A program made the translations under genes and the position numbers. From contig QFPN01000002.1 in the NCBI GenBank assembly GCA_003241695.1, positions 522,563 through 586,562 on the forward strand: a DNA stretch of 64,000 bases, given 5' to 3'. The first letter of the stretch is position 1. Each line of letters opens with the position of its first letter. Below the pieces are notes generated by a model that made no database searches, was not told where the DNA came from, and saw nothing but the letters and a program-made list of their open reading frames with translations. Of this stretch, positions 7,171-15,744 are shown piece by piece. The DNA is from Ancylobacter novellus. GTDB lineage: Bacteria; Pseudomonadota; Alphaproteobacteria; Rhizobiales; Methylopilaceae.

Positions 7171-9570
7171 TCAGGAGGATTGGGACGCCAGGGCGGGCGA
7201 CTCGTAGTCGGCGCGGCCGCGGTGCTTGATCGCGTCGGCGGGCGGCGGAGGCAGCGGGCCGTCCTGCATGAAGCGGTTCAGCACGTTGCCGACCAAGGTC
7301 GAGACGTTGTTCTTGCCTTCGTTCCAGGGCAGCGAGCCGCAGAACGCGATCGATGAGAACGCGAAGCAGCCGCCGCCGTTCGGGGTCTCATGGAAGGCGA
7401 TGTCGCCGCGGACGCGCGGATGGGTCGTGCCGTCCAGACCCTGCTGGTTGAAGCCGAAGTCCTCCATGACGAGGAGATAGGCTTCCGTGTGCCGGCCGGC
7501 CGAGGTCGCGACCGCCAGGGTGTGGGGCGGAGAGCCCAGCGTGACGTCGACGATGTCGAGCTCGAGGCCGGCGCAGCCGCCGCCCACCAGACCGAAATTT
7601 CCGATTGGTTCGTCGTAGGAGATGCCGTCGAACGCCCAGGCGACGCGGGGGTCGAGGCTGTCCGGCGTCCGGCTGTAGTAGGTCGAGATGTCGAAGCCTT
7701 CGTTCGTCATGCCGACGCCGGCGACCGAATAAAGCGATCGGCCGCGGTAGCGCCACATGCCGCCGAGTTCGCCGGTGCCCTGGTGGTAGTACTCGCCGGG
7801 TTCCGCGCGCCAGGTGCGGATGCCGGACTCGCAGCGGCGCATCTCGGTGACGACGCCGCGGCCGAGATTGTCGTAAGCCGGGTGGAACGAGTGCACCCAG
7901 TACCAGGCGTCCGCGCCCATATACATCAGGCGGCCGCCGCGCTGCGTGTAGTTGTGCAGGGCGTCGAGCTGGGTTCCGGAATTGTGCTCCGGATGCGAGC
8001 CGGTGATGATGACGTTGTAGTTCTCGAGCCGGGCGAGACCGTCATAGGTGACGTCCTCGTCGGTGATGACGTCGTACTCGTAGCCCATCTGCTCCAGCCA
8101 GTAGATCAAATGGAGGTCGGCCGGGTACTGCCACGGCGCCTGGGCCAGGAAGTGGTCGTATTTCGGACGGATCGACAGGATCGGGCGCAGCCGCGACGAC
8201 AGGCAGATGCCGGATCCGTCGGTGTGCGTGTCGTAGATCGAACCGCCATACTCGCGGTGCTCGGCCAGGAACATGTTCTGCTGCTGCATGATCGGCACGC
8301 GATAGACGAACAGCTCCGCCCCGCCTGCGTTGCAGGCCACGTGCTCGTTGGCGTAGGCCATGTAGCTGATGGTCGGGACCATCACGGCGATCTTGGACTG
8401 CTCCTTGCCGATTTCCGGCACGATCCAGAACGGGATGTAGTCCTCGTCGCCGTCCGTGGTCGTTAGCTTCAGCGCGTAGAAGCGGCTCTTGATCTGCTCC
8501 GGAACCGTCCATTCCAGGCCGGATTCCCAGCGCGCGTTGTCGACGTCGTCGTCGTGGAAGTGGATCGCGCCATATTCCTTCTTGGCGTATTTCCAGTCGA
8601 AGTTCTGGCCGCACCAGTTGTTGCCCGTGAGGGCGCGGGTGGGGCAGTTCACCAGCGTGGCGTCGAAGCGGTACGGACCGTTGTCCTTGGCGACGATGGT
8701 GTCGATGCCGTCCCAGAAATCCCAGGCGGCGACGATTGCGCTCGAGAGCGCGCCGGTCGGACCGGAGTTGCGGCGCTCCGTCAGGCCGGGCTGCGCGCCG
8801 CCCTTCATCTGCTCGATCTCAAAGCGGTTCAGAGCCTTGTTGCAGATGCGGGGGCTGTCGATCTTGCCGTTGTACTTGCCGGTGAACCAGACGCCGACGG
8901 GCAGGGAGGAGTCGCCGAGCGGCTCGTCGCTGATCTTGTCGACATAGGCGGCGAGCGCGACCGGCGCGTCGGTGTGAATGACCTTGGCGTCGATCTTGGC
9001 GACGACCGGCTCGATCACCGGATCGAGCGCGTAGACGATCTGCGGCTCGTGGTAGAGCACGACCTCGCCGGTCTCGGCGTCGAAGCTCGCCGCGACGAAG
9101 TGCCAGGCGTGGTCGCGGACAGGCACGCCGGTCGTGATCTTGTGCTCGTTGATGCGGAGCTCGACGAAGCCCTCTTCATTGATGAAGAGGCCGTAGCCCT
9201 TGCCGTCCGTCCACTTGGTGACGAGGCCCTGCGCGCCGTGCTTCCAGTAACGCGGATGGGTTTTCGGCGTCGTCGGCCAGATGAAGCACTGCAGCGTGAA
9301 GCTGTCGACGTGGAATTGCTTGGCGTCCTCGACGAAGCCATACGAGCCGCTATGGATGATTTGCTTGCGGCCCTTGTAGACGCCGTTGACGTCGGCGGCG
9401 ATCGGCTTCTCGATGAAGCCGGGACCGCGGGGGTTGGTGTCGCCATGGATCATCTGGACGACTTCGGCCTTGAACTCTGCAGGGCCGTCGCAATTGACGT
9501 AGAACTTAATCTTGTCGCCGGGGTGGACGCCGAATTTATCGGCGTATCCAGTCAACCGCATGGCGCACAT
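7171..9570 (-). CDS. dmfA2: N,N-dimethylformamidase large (catalytic) subunit
   Basis: A 799-residue homologue of the DMFase alpha subunit, which hydrolyses DMF to dimethylamine and formate. Recognisable family blocks are the N-terminal LTGYADKFGVHPGDKIKFYV, a LamG-like region (roughly 80-260), RWE-G-EWTVPE, ISYMAYANE (about 401-409), SIYDTHTDG (about 444-452), ITGSHPE (about 522-528) and the C-terminal NFGLVGGG, GSPPHTL and NGGGCFAFSS. The known mononuclear iron site uses two Tyr and one Glu; Y403/Y406, Y446 and E528 are the matching candidates. GGAG lies upstream of the ATG at 9570. The small subunit is encoded just upstream, as in characterised dmfA1A2 loci. Confidence 0.93.
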   Translation of the reverse strand: MCAMRLTGYADKFGVHPGDKIKFYVNCDGPAEFKAEVVQMIHGDTNPRGPGFIEKPIAADVNGVYKGRKQIIHSGSYGFVEDAKQFHVDSFTLQCFIWPTTPKTHPRYWKHGAQGLVTKWTDGKGYGLFINEEGFVELRINEHKITTGVPVRDHAWHFVAASFDAETGEVVLYHEPQIVYALDPVIEPVVAKIDAKVIHTDAPVALAAYVDKISDEPLGDSSLPVGVWFTGKYNGKIDSPRICNKALNRFEIEQMKGGAQPGLTERRNSGPTGALSSAIVAAWDFWDGIDTIVAKDNGPYRFDATLVNCPTRALTGNNWCGQNFDWKYAKKEYGAIHFHDDDVDNARWESGLEWTVPEQIKSRFYALKLTTTDGDEDYIPFWIVPEIGKEQSKIAVMVPTISYMAYANEHVACNAGGAELFVYRVPIMQQQNMFLAEHREYGGSIYDTHTDGSGICLSSRLRPILSIRPKYDHFLAQAPWQYPADLHLIYWLEQMGYEYDVITDEDVTYDGLARLENYNVIITGSHPEHNSGTQLDALHNYTQRGGRLMYMGADAWYWVHSFHPAYDNLGRGVVTEMRRCESGIRTWRAEPGEYYHQGTGELGGMWRYRGRSLYSVAGVGMTNEGFDISTYYSRTPDSLDPRVAWAFDGISYDEPIGNFGLVGGGCAGLELDIVDVTLGSPPHTLAVATSAGRHTEAYLLVMEDFGFNQQGLDGTTHPRVRGDIAFHETPNGGGCFAFSSIAFCGSLPWNEGKNNVSTLVGNVLNRFMQDGPLPPPPADAIKHRGRADYESPALASQSS

Positions 9571-9715
9571 GGGTCAGTCTCCAGGATAACGGGTCGTCGT
9601 CGGGCAGGCCGCTCCCGTTCGCGGCCTCGGGGGAGGCCGCGTCGGGCGCGCTTGCTCTTCGCGCGGAAGGATCGGATCGAGGTCGAAGCGCCTCAGGAAC
9701 GAGAGCGGCGAGAGG

Positions 9716-10156
9716 TCAGGTGACCGGCCAGTTGTCGTCCCTGTGCTTCCAGCCTTCTTCGAAGTTTTCCGGCATGCCGGCGGTCTCCGGCAGCTCGTCC
9801 AGACGCATCAGGAAGATGTCGTGCTGAATTTCCTGCTCGCAGGTGTAGACCTTGTCGTTGACGAACTCCGGCGGGACTCCGCGGATGCCGGAGAGCCTGC
9901 CGATGCGCCACTCGGCGTCGATCTTGGTGCAGATGACGATGAGCTTGCCCTTCGGGGACTCGCCGCGCATACGCAACAGCACGCGCTTGAGGTCGGGATT
10001 CTCATGCACGCCGCCAGTGACCACGGTCGTGTCGCCGGGCGTCTCGCACTTCAGCACGGAGAAGCCGGCGACGCCTTTCATGGAGTCGACGCACTCGCGG
10101 TGCTCCTTGATCATCGCCTCGCGCTCGGGCGTGCCCTTCTTCGGGATCGGGATCAT
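9716..10156 (-). CDS. dmfA1: N,N-dimethylformamidase small subunit
   Basis: A 146-residue partner of the DMFase large subunit. The C-terminal half (KLIVICTKID-EWRIGRL, then FVNDKVYTCEQEIQHDIFLMRLDEL) matches the conserved part of DMFase beta subunits, in which a short strand set is followed by an E-x2-I/L-H-x2-FL helix. I start at ATG 10156 (MIPIPKKG) because GGAGAGG sits six bases upstream; an upstream TTG in frame overlaps that ribosome site. It is the first gene after the DMF promoter region and is 145 bp from dmfA2. The beta subunit is structural in the known enzyme and packs on the catalytic alpha chain. Confidence 0.87.
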   Translation of the reverse strand: MIPIPKKGTPEREAMIKEHRECVDSMKGVAGFSVLKCETPGDTTVVTGGVHENPDLKRVLLRMRGESPKGKLIVICTKIDAEWRIGRLSGIRGVPPEFVNDKVYTCEQEIQHDIFLMRLDELPETAGMPENFEEGWKHRDDNWPVT

Positions 10157-10256
10157 TGAAGTCCTCTCCAAGCAATGCCGCCTCCATGAAGGCGAGCGAC
10201 CGGGTCAGCCGAAAGATGTTCGGCTGCGCTGGGTGGAAAAGGCGTCCCCTTTTCCT

Positions 10257-10338
10257 TGACCTAACGAGAGCTAGTCTAACTCTAACCTAGATAAAACGTC
10301 AATCTTCTAGTTTGCGTTTAGATGCAAATTCTAGATGC
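10257..10338 (-). promoter_or_regulatory. dmfA1 promoter and TAGAT repeat region
   Basis: This is an AT-rich island in high-GC surroundings. The minus strand has TTGACG (10297-10302) and TAGACT (10273-10278) 18 bp apart, a plausible sigma-70-type promoter. Upstream of it the word TAGATGC is repeated at 10319 and 10332, 13 bp apart, with further TAGAT copies at 10288 and 10340. This suggests regulator binding next to the -35 box. The porin and response-regulator upstream regions share the 13-bp repeat. Confidence 0.55.
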
Positions 10339-11043
10339 TTAGATCGTCATATGGCGCTCGATGAGGTCGTCAGTCATTTCTGAGATCGATCCGCGCGCCA
10401 CCACGCGGCCGTTGTCGACCATGATGAAGGCGTCGCCGAGCTTGCGCGCGACCTTGATGTGCTGCTCCGTGAGAACGAGGCTGATCCCGAGCTCCTTGTT
10501 GAGCATCTGCAGGATTTCGCCGATCTCGTTGACGATGTTCGGCTGAATGCCCTCGGTCGGTTCGTCGAGCAGCAGGATCTGCGGCCCGGCCGCAAGCGCT
10601 CGCGCGATCGCGAGCTGCTGCTTCTGGCCGCCCGAAAGCAGGCCGGCCCGCCGCTCGAGATTTTCCTTCAGATAGGGAAAGATCCGGAGGCAGATTTCGG
10701 GAATCTCCGGCGCCTTGTCGGCGCGCGCGAAGGTGCCGAGCAGGATGTTCTCGCGCACCGTGAAGTCCGACAGAATTCCGCGGCCCTGCGGCACGTAGCC
10801 GAGTCCGTAGGTCGCGCGCTGGTAAGAGGGCTTGCCGCCGATGTCCGACCCGTTGATGCGGATCGCGCCGGTCGACTTGTCGGTCAGCCCCATGATGGTG
10901 CGCATCAGCGTCGTCTTCCCGACGCCGTTGCGGCCCAGGACGCAAAGGCACTGGCCCTTCTCCATCTCGAAGGAGAAGTCCTTCAGGATCCGGGTGGCGC
11001 CGTAATAGGAGGTGACGTTCCGGAATTCGAGCTGCGTGCTCAT
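10339..11043 (-). CDS. urtE: urea/short-chain amide ABC transporter ATPase (UrtE-type)
   Basis: A 234-residue ATPase with Walker A GRNGVGKT, Q-loop PQGRGI, signature LSGGQKQQLAIARAL, Walker B ILLLDEPTEGIQP and switch His in TEQH. The phrase EPTEGIQPNIV is characteristic of UrtE within the branched-chain amino acid (HAAT) group. The true start is ATG 11043, which overlaps the urtD stop by four bases (ATGA); a longer open frame upstream is urtD read in another frame. With urtD it energises the two permeases. In the DMF context the transporter may be of the FmdDEF amide type rather than strictly for urea (inference). Confidence 0.93.
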   Translation of the reverse strand: MSTQLEFRNVTSYYGATRILKDFSFEMEKGQCLCVLGRNGVGKTTLMRTIMGLTDKSTGAIRINGSDIGGKPSYQRATYGLGYVPQGRGILSDFTVRENILLGTFARADKAPEIPEICLRIFPYLKENLERRAGLLSGGQKQQLAIARALAAGPQILLLDEPTEGIQPNIVNEIGEILQMLNKELGISLVLTEQHIKVARKLGDAFIMVDNGRVVARGSISEMTDDLIERHMTI

Positions 11044-11786
11044 GCGGCCTCCTGCTCGCCCAGATAGACGTCGCGAACGCGTGGGTTGTTCTCGATCTCC
11101 TGGATCGAGCCCTGCGCCAGCAGCGTCCCCATGTGCATGACGGTGACGACGTCGGCGATTTCGCGGACGAAGCCCATGTCGTGCTCGACAACGATGAGCG
11201 TGGCGGTCTTCCGGAGATCCTTGAAGATCCGCACGGTCTTCTCGATCTCGCCTTCGGTCATGCCGGCGATCGGCTCGTCCATCAGCAGAAGCCTCGGCTC
11301 CTGCATCAGCACCATGCTGATCTCGAGCCACTGGGTCTCGCCGTGAGAGAGAATGCCGGCGCGCTCGTTGAGGCGGCCGGAAAGTCCTCCCAGCGTCGCG
11401 ACCTCGTCGAGTTTCTCCTTCAGCCCCGCCTTCCGGAACTTGAATAGGTTCCAGAACGGATTGGTCTGCCGGCTGTAGGCGACTTCGAGGTTCTGGCGCA
11501 CGGTCAGGTCGCGCAACACCGCGGGAACCTGGAATTTGCGGCCGATGCCGGCGCGGGCGATCACATGCTCATGCAGAGCCGTGATGTCCTGTCCGGCGAA
11601 CATGACTTTGCCGGACGTGGGTTTGATGCGGCCCGTGATGAGGTCCATCGTGGTTGTCTTGCCGGCGCCGTTCGGGCCGACCAGACAGCAGAGCGTTCCC
11701 TCGACGACTTCCATGCTGAAGTCGTTGATCACCTTGGTGGTGTCGAAGCTCTTCGAAAGATTGTGAATTTCGAGAAGTCCGGGCAT
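11040..11786 (-). CDS. urtD: urea/short-chain amide ABC transporter ATPase (UrtD-type)
   Basis: A 248-residue LivG-like ATPase with Walker A GPNGAGKTT, the insert ARAGIGRKFQVP, the signature LSHGETQWLEISMVL (the LSHGE form is diagnostic of UrtD) and Walker B LLLMDEPIAGMT. It lies 12 bp after urtC and overlaps urtE by four bases, so the three form one translational block. It pairs with UrtE as the nucleotide-binding heterodimer. Confidence 0.94.
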   Translation of the reverse strand: MPGLLEIHNLSKSFDTTKVINDFSMEVVEGTLCCLVGPNGAGKTTTMDLITGRIKPTSGKVMFAGQDITALHEHVIARAGIGRKFQVPAVLRDLTVRQNLEVAYSRQTNPFWNLFKFRKAGLKEKLDEVATLGGLSGRLNERAGILSHGETQWLEISMVLMQEPRLLLMDEPIAGMTEGEIEKTVRIFKDLRKTATLIVVEHDMGFVREIADVVTVMHMGTLLAQGSIQEIENNPRVRDVYLGEQEAA

Positions 11787-11798
11787 CGCTGCGCCTCG

Positions 11799-12905
11799 TT
11801 ACTCGGCGGGCATGGGCTTGGCGTCGCCGTTCGGCTCGGCCGAGGACGTCTTGCGCGTCTTCGTGGCGAGCATTCCGAGCGCTGCTTCGAGGAGGCTTGC
11901 GAGGCCGTTCGGAAGGAAGCGGACGACGATGATGAAGAAGCCGCCGAGGATCAGCAGCCAGGTGGCGAGGAAGGTGTCGCCGAGATAGCTCTGCGCGCCC
12001 TGGATCAGGAACGCGCCGCACATGGCGCCGAGCAGCGAGAGCCTGCCGCCGATCGCGGCCCAGATGACCATCGAGAGGCTGAATCCGACGTCGAGCTGTG
12101 CGGGCGAGACGTACTGCACCAACATCACGAAGCAGCAGCCGGCGACCGCGGCGATCAGGCCCGAGACCGTGTAGATGACCGTCTCGTAGCCCGCGACGCT
12201 GTACCCGAGGAAGCGAACGCGCTCTGCGTCGTCACGGATCGCCTGGGTGACGAGGCCGAACGAGCTCTGGGTGATGAGCTTGGCGATCACGGTGGCCGCG
12301 AGAAGGAAGCCAAAGACAGTCCAGTAGGCGATCGGGCTGTAGGGGTCGAACTCGAGGCCGGCGAACTGGAACGGCGACGGCGGCGTGATGCCGTTGACGC
12401 CGCCCGTATAGGGCTGGCGATCGAGGATGATCGTGTAGAAGGCCGACAGCATCGCGAGCGTCATGATCGCGAAGAAGGGGCCGGACACCCGAGCGCGGAA
12501 CATGATGCCGCCGAAGATCGCGCAAAACAGCGTCGGGACAAGGACCGCCAGGATCAGCCCAGTGACGGTGTTCTGAAACGGCTGCCAGATGAGGGGCAGG
12601 TAATCCAGGCTGTTGTTCAGCATGAAGGGCGGGATCGGGTTGGCCGCGTCCTGCGACTGCATCTGCATGGTCATGGCCATGCCGTAGGCGCCGAGGCCGA
12701 AGGCGATGCCCTGGCCGAGGTTCAGGATGCCGCCGAAGCCCCAGCACAGGCTGATCGACAAAGCGAGCATGCCATAGACGCCATAGGTGGCGAGCTGGTT
12801 CAGCAGGAAGGAGTCGTCGACGAAGCTCGGCACCAGCGCCAGCCCGGCGAAGAACGCGGCGTAGACGATCCACTGCGCCGTCTTGTTGTGATAGAGGTTG
12901 CCCAT
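11799..12905 (-). CDS. urtC: urea/short-chain amide ABC transporter permease (UrtC-type)
   Basis: A 368-residue LivM-like integral membrane protein with roughly nine to ten hydrophobic segments. It starts IVYAAFFAGLALVPSFV and includes YGMLALSISLCWGFGGILNLGQG, the conserved inner-membrane permease motif of this family. The cytoplasmic loop SFGLVTQAIRDDAERVRFLGY is the coupling helix that contacts the ATPases. The tail after residue 340 is charged and cytoplasmic. It follows urtB by 46 bp. Confidence 0.93.
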   Translation of the reverse strand: MGNLYHNKTAQWIVYAAFFAGLALVPSFVDDSFLLNQLATYGVYGMLALSISLCWGFGGILNLGQGIAFGLGAYGMAMTMQMQSQDAANPIPPFMLNNSLDYLPLIWQPFQNTVTGLILAVLVPTLFCAIFGGIMFRARVSGPFFAIMTLAMLSAFYTIILDRQPYTGGVNGITPPSPFQFAGLEFDPYSPIAYWTVFGFLLAATVIAKLITQSSFGLVTQAIRDDAERVRFLGYSVAGYETVIYTVSGLIAAVAGCCFVMLVQYVSPAQLDVGFSLSMVIWAAIGGRLSLLGAMCGAFLIQGAQSYLGDTFLATWLLILGGFFIIVVRFLPNGLASLLEAALGMLATKTRKTSSAEPNGDAKPMPAE

Positions 12906-12951
12906 GGTTTTCAGCGGACTCCGCTCTTCGAGTTTCGAGGGGCCGTCCGGG

Positions 12952-13827
12952 TCATCGCCGCGCGCCCGCCTGGGCGAACAGTCCCTGCGGGCGGAACCGC
13001 AGGAAGACGACGATGAGAACGAAGATGACGAAACGGGCGAAGGTGTCGTTGGTGAAGTAGGCGAACACCGACTGCAGCTCTCCGGTCACGCCGCTCGCCA
13101 CGACGCTTCCGGCCAGCGAGCCGCCGCCGACCACGACCATCAGGAAGGCCTGCACGACGTAGCTTGCGCCCATGGTCGGAAGCACGATCGCGAGCACGCC
13201 GAACAGAGCGCCGGCGACGCCCGCCAGCCCCGCGCCGAGCGCGAAGGTCATCATGTAGACGCGGTCGGAGTTGATGCCGAAGGAAGCGGCCATCTCCTTG
13301 TTCTGCATAACGGCGCGTACCTGGACCCCGAAGCGCGTCTTGTAGAAGAGCAGCCAGAGGCCGAAGACAAGCAGCGCGGTGACCAGAAGGATGACGATAC
13401 GGAAGCTGGAGATTGACGCGAAGCCGAGCGAAACATTGCTCTGGAACATTTCCGGAACGGCTAGGTACTTCGGATCGCTGCCGAATATAAGCCGAACGCC
13501 CTGCATCAGAACGAGCGACACGCCGTAGGTCGCTAACAGCGTGTCCAGTGGTCGATTGTAGAGATATCTTATCAATCCCCGTTCCAGCACGAGGCCGACA
13601 GCCGCCACGATCACGAAGGAGGCGGGAATGCACAGCAGGTAGGGCAGGCCAAAATAGAACTGCAGCATGAAGGAGCTGTAGGCTCCGAGCATGATGAACT
13701 CGCCATGCGCCATGTTGATCACGCCGGCCGTGCCGTAGATGATCGTCAGGCCGAGCGCCGCGATCAGCCAGATGCTGGCGATGCTGACGCCCAGGATCAG
13801 AGCGTTCAGAAGCGAGCCAAGGTCCAT
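12952..13827 (-). CDS. urtB: urea/short-chain amide ABC transporter permease (UrtB-type)
   Basis: A 291-residue LivH-like permease with about eight membrane segments. Landmarks are LGLTIIYGTAGVINMAHGEF near the N terminus, YGVSLVLMQGVRLIFG, and the coupling helix TRFGVQVRAVMQNKEMAASFGI. I start at ATG 13827 (MDLGSLLNALILG), preceded by GAGGG; an upstream in-frame ATG would add about 85 residues that do not belong to the family. It is separated from the binding-protein gene by a strong hairpin. Confidence 0.93.
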   Translation of the reverse strand: MDLGSLLNALILGVSIASIWLIAALGLTIIYGTAGVINMAHGEFIMLGAYSSFMLQFYFGLPYLLCIPASFVIVAAVGLVLERGLIRYLYNRPLDTLLATYGVSLVLMQGVRLIFGSDPKYLAVPEMFQSNVSLGFASISSFRIVILLVTALLVFGLWLLFYKTRFGVQVRAVMQNKEMAASFGINSDRVYMMTFALGAGLAGVAGALFGVLAIVLPTMGASYVVQAFLMVVVGGGSLAGSVVASGVTGELQSVFAYFTNDTFARFVIFVLIVVFLRFRPQGLFAQAGARR

Positions 13828-13886
13828 GTCGCCCTCGTCTGATACGGTTCGGCCGAAACGCGCCGACCGCCGATATGCTGCAATGC

Positions 13887-13922
13887 AAAAATGATGCCCC
13901 GCGGCGTTGCGCGCCGCGGGGC
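13887..13922 (-). terminator. attenuator-type hairpin between urtA and urtB
   Basis: A perfect 11-bp GC stem (13896-13906 with 13912-13922) and a 5-base loop are followed on the minus strand by ATCATTTTT. Its place just after the binding-protein gene fits the common design in which the solute-binding protein is made in excess over the membrane parts of the transporter. Confidence 0.75.
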
Positions 13923-13934
13923 GGTCTGTAGACG

Positions 13935-15236
13935 TCAGATGACGTTGGTGCGGATCTTGCCGTCGGGGGCCTTCAGGCCGTCCTTGGTGCAGACGCCGGC
14001 GTCCGGGTAGATCGAGTACGGGTCCGGCGCGACGTGCTCGTCGGCGGCCTTTACGATCTTGAAGGTGCCGTCGGCCTGGCACTGGCCGATCTTCGGCTTC
14101 AGCCAGCAGTTGAAGTTGTTTTCGTCGATCCAGATCAGGCCTTCCGGAGAGACCGCGTCCTCGACGCGCACGCCGCCGGAATGGTCGCGGATCGCGCGCG
14201 GGGTGACGTTCTCGAAGCCGACGGCGGCGGCGGCCTTCTCGAAGCCCGCCTTGAAGACGTAGGCCGAGAGATAGGTCTCTTCCATGTTGTAATGGGTCGT
14301 GCCGTTCTTGCCGTACTTCGACTTCAGGAAGGTCTCGACGAACTTCTGGTTCGTGGGATTGTCGAGGGTCTGGAAGTAAGGCGCCGACAGGAAGTGGCCG
14401 GCGCCGAACTCGGCGCCCATGGCGCGCGTCTCGATCTCGCCGGTGGTCAGCGAGGCGATCGGCATCGAGTCGACCTTGAAGCCTTCCTGCTTGAACTGCT
14501 TGTGGAAGGCGATGTCGGACGCGCCGACCACGGTCGAGAAGATGAAGTCAGGCTTGGCGTCGCGGATCTTGCCGAGAACCGGGCCGAACTCGGAAGAGCC
14601 GAGCGGGATGTACTCTTCGCCGACCAGTTCGCCGCCAGCCTTCTCAAGCCAGACCTTGGCGTTCTTGTTCGACTCTTTCGGCCAAACGTAGTTCGAACCG
14701 ACGAAGAAGACCTTCTTGCCGAACTTCTCGACCATGAAGGGAATGAGGTCTTTCGAGTGCTGGTTCGCGAGCGGGCCGGTGCAGATCGTGTTCTGCGTGC
14801 ATTCCGCGCCTTCGTAGCACGTCGGATAATAGAGCAGGTGGTCGCGCTGCATGACGGTCGGCAGGATCGCCTTGCGGCTGGCGGAGGTGTAGCAACCGAA
14901 CAGCGCGGTGACCTTCTCGCGCAGGATCAGTTCCTTGGTCTTCTCGGAGTAGACGTTGAAGTCCGACTTGGCGTCGACGATGACGGGCTGAACGGGAACG
15001 CCGCCGACGCCGCCGTTCTTGTTGATCTCGTCGAAGGCGTACTGAAGGACGAGGGTCGAGTCTTCCTCCGGAACGGCCAGCGCGCCCGTCAGGGAAAAGA
15101 GCAGTCCCACCTTCAGCGGCTCGCCCTTCTTGAGGGGGGCCGCGTAGGCCTTGTCGGACGTGACGATGTTCGGAATGGCGAGCGCGGCCGAGGCGGCGGC
15201 CGCCGTTCCAAGCAATCTGCGGCGCGTGAAGTCCAT
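13935..15236 (-). CDS. urtA: urea/amide ABC transporter substrate-binding protein (UrtA/FmdD-type), Tat-exported
   Basis: A 433-residue type I periplasmic binding protein of the UrtA/AmiC family. The N terminus MDFTRRRLLGTAAAASAALA is a twin-arginine-like signal with a hydrophobic core. The mature part shows LKVGLLFSLTGALA, LYYPTCYEGAECTQN, FFVGSNYVWPKESN and MPIASLTTGE, which line the amide or urea pocket in relatives. It is the first gene of the urtABCDE block and lies next to its own promoter. Urea and short-chain amides (including formamides) are both plausible ligands; the neighbouring dmfA genes favour amides. Confidence 0.92.
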   Translation of the reverse strand: MDFTRRRLLGTAAAASAALAIPNIVTSDKAYAAPLKKGEPLKVGLLFSLTGALAVPEEDSTLVLQYAFDEINKNGGVGGVPVQPVIVDAKSDFNVYSEKTKELILREKVTALFGCYTSASRKAILPTVMQRDHLLYYPTCYEGAECTQNTICTGPLANQHSKDLIPFMVEKFGKKVFFVGSNYVWPKESNKNAKVWLEKAGGELVGEEYIPLGSSEFGPVLGKIRDAKPDFIFSTVVGASDIAFHKQFKQEGFKVDSMPIASLTTGEIETRAMGAEFGAGHFLSAPYFQTLDNPTNQKFVETFLKSKYGKNGTTHYNMEETYLSAYVFKAGFEKAAAAVGFENVTPRAIRDHSGGVRVEDAVSPEGLIWIDENNFNCWLKPKIGQCQADGTFKIVKAADEHVAPDPYSIYPDAGVCTKDGLKAPDGKIRTNVI

Positions 15237-15328
15237 AGTCCGGAATCTCCTGAGGCGGCGGGGAAAAGAGTCGCCAAACCAGTGGTCTAGGCGAAAAATT
15301 TGTGACGCCCTCGTCGTCGTATCTAGAT

Positions 15329-15356
15329 GTTATGTCGATATCCGAAATCGCGTCAA
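15329..15356 (-). promoter_or_regulatory. probable urtA promoter
   Basis: The minus strand has TTGACG (15351-15356) and CATAAC (15329-15334) separated by 16 bp, about 90 bp before the urtA ATG. A single CTAGAT half-site (15323-15328) lies next to the -10 box. The -35 is the same hexamer as in the dmfA1 promoter. Confidence 0.5.
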
Positions 15357-15577
15357 TCGCTTTCCACCCGGTGATATAAGTTTCCTCGTAAACGTTTTGA
15401 AATTGCATTTCGCATATGCAGCATTCGGCGCTTTGAATTGGATTGGCTTAATTTTTGAGCAAATTGCGTAGCGTTTGTACTCTTCTGTCGCGAGCCGCAT
15501 GTCTCCGGCGCGCGAGTGAGAGCGGTCTGAGCGCTGGGAATGCAAAGGTCAGCAGTCGGAAAAGAGGGCTTGCTGCG

Positions 15578-15617
15578 TAGATATTTTTACTAGATAATAT
15601 GCATGGTTTTAGATTGC
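15578..15617 (+). promoter_or_regulatory. TAGAT direct repeats upstream of the response-regulator gene
   Basis: TAGAT occurs at 15578, 15591 (13 bp apart) and 15610 inside an AT-rich island about 130-165 bp before the response-regulator ATG. The first two copies have the same 13-bp period as the repeats before dmfA1 and the porin gene. This is a candidate autoregulatory or divergent operator. Confidence 0.45.
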
Positions 15618-15744
15618 GTTGGATAGGCCGCACCACCAATTGGATTACGCGTGCAAGGAAGGGTATGGTCGGCCCTCGGCCGTAAGGCGCTTGGAATCGC
15701 TCCGTGCGTTGCGTCATTCTTTCTAGGAAGCTTCCCAGATCGAC

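Larger units (their letters stand above)
15237..15744. other. divergent intergenic region between urtA and the response-regulator gene
   Basis: These 508 bp contain no credible gene. They are markedly richer in A+T than the flanks, especially 15360-15480 and 15575-15630. They hold the urtA promoter and the TAGAT repeats described separately, and are the obvious control hub for both divergent transcripts. Confidence 0.7.
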
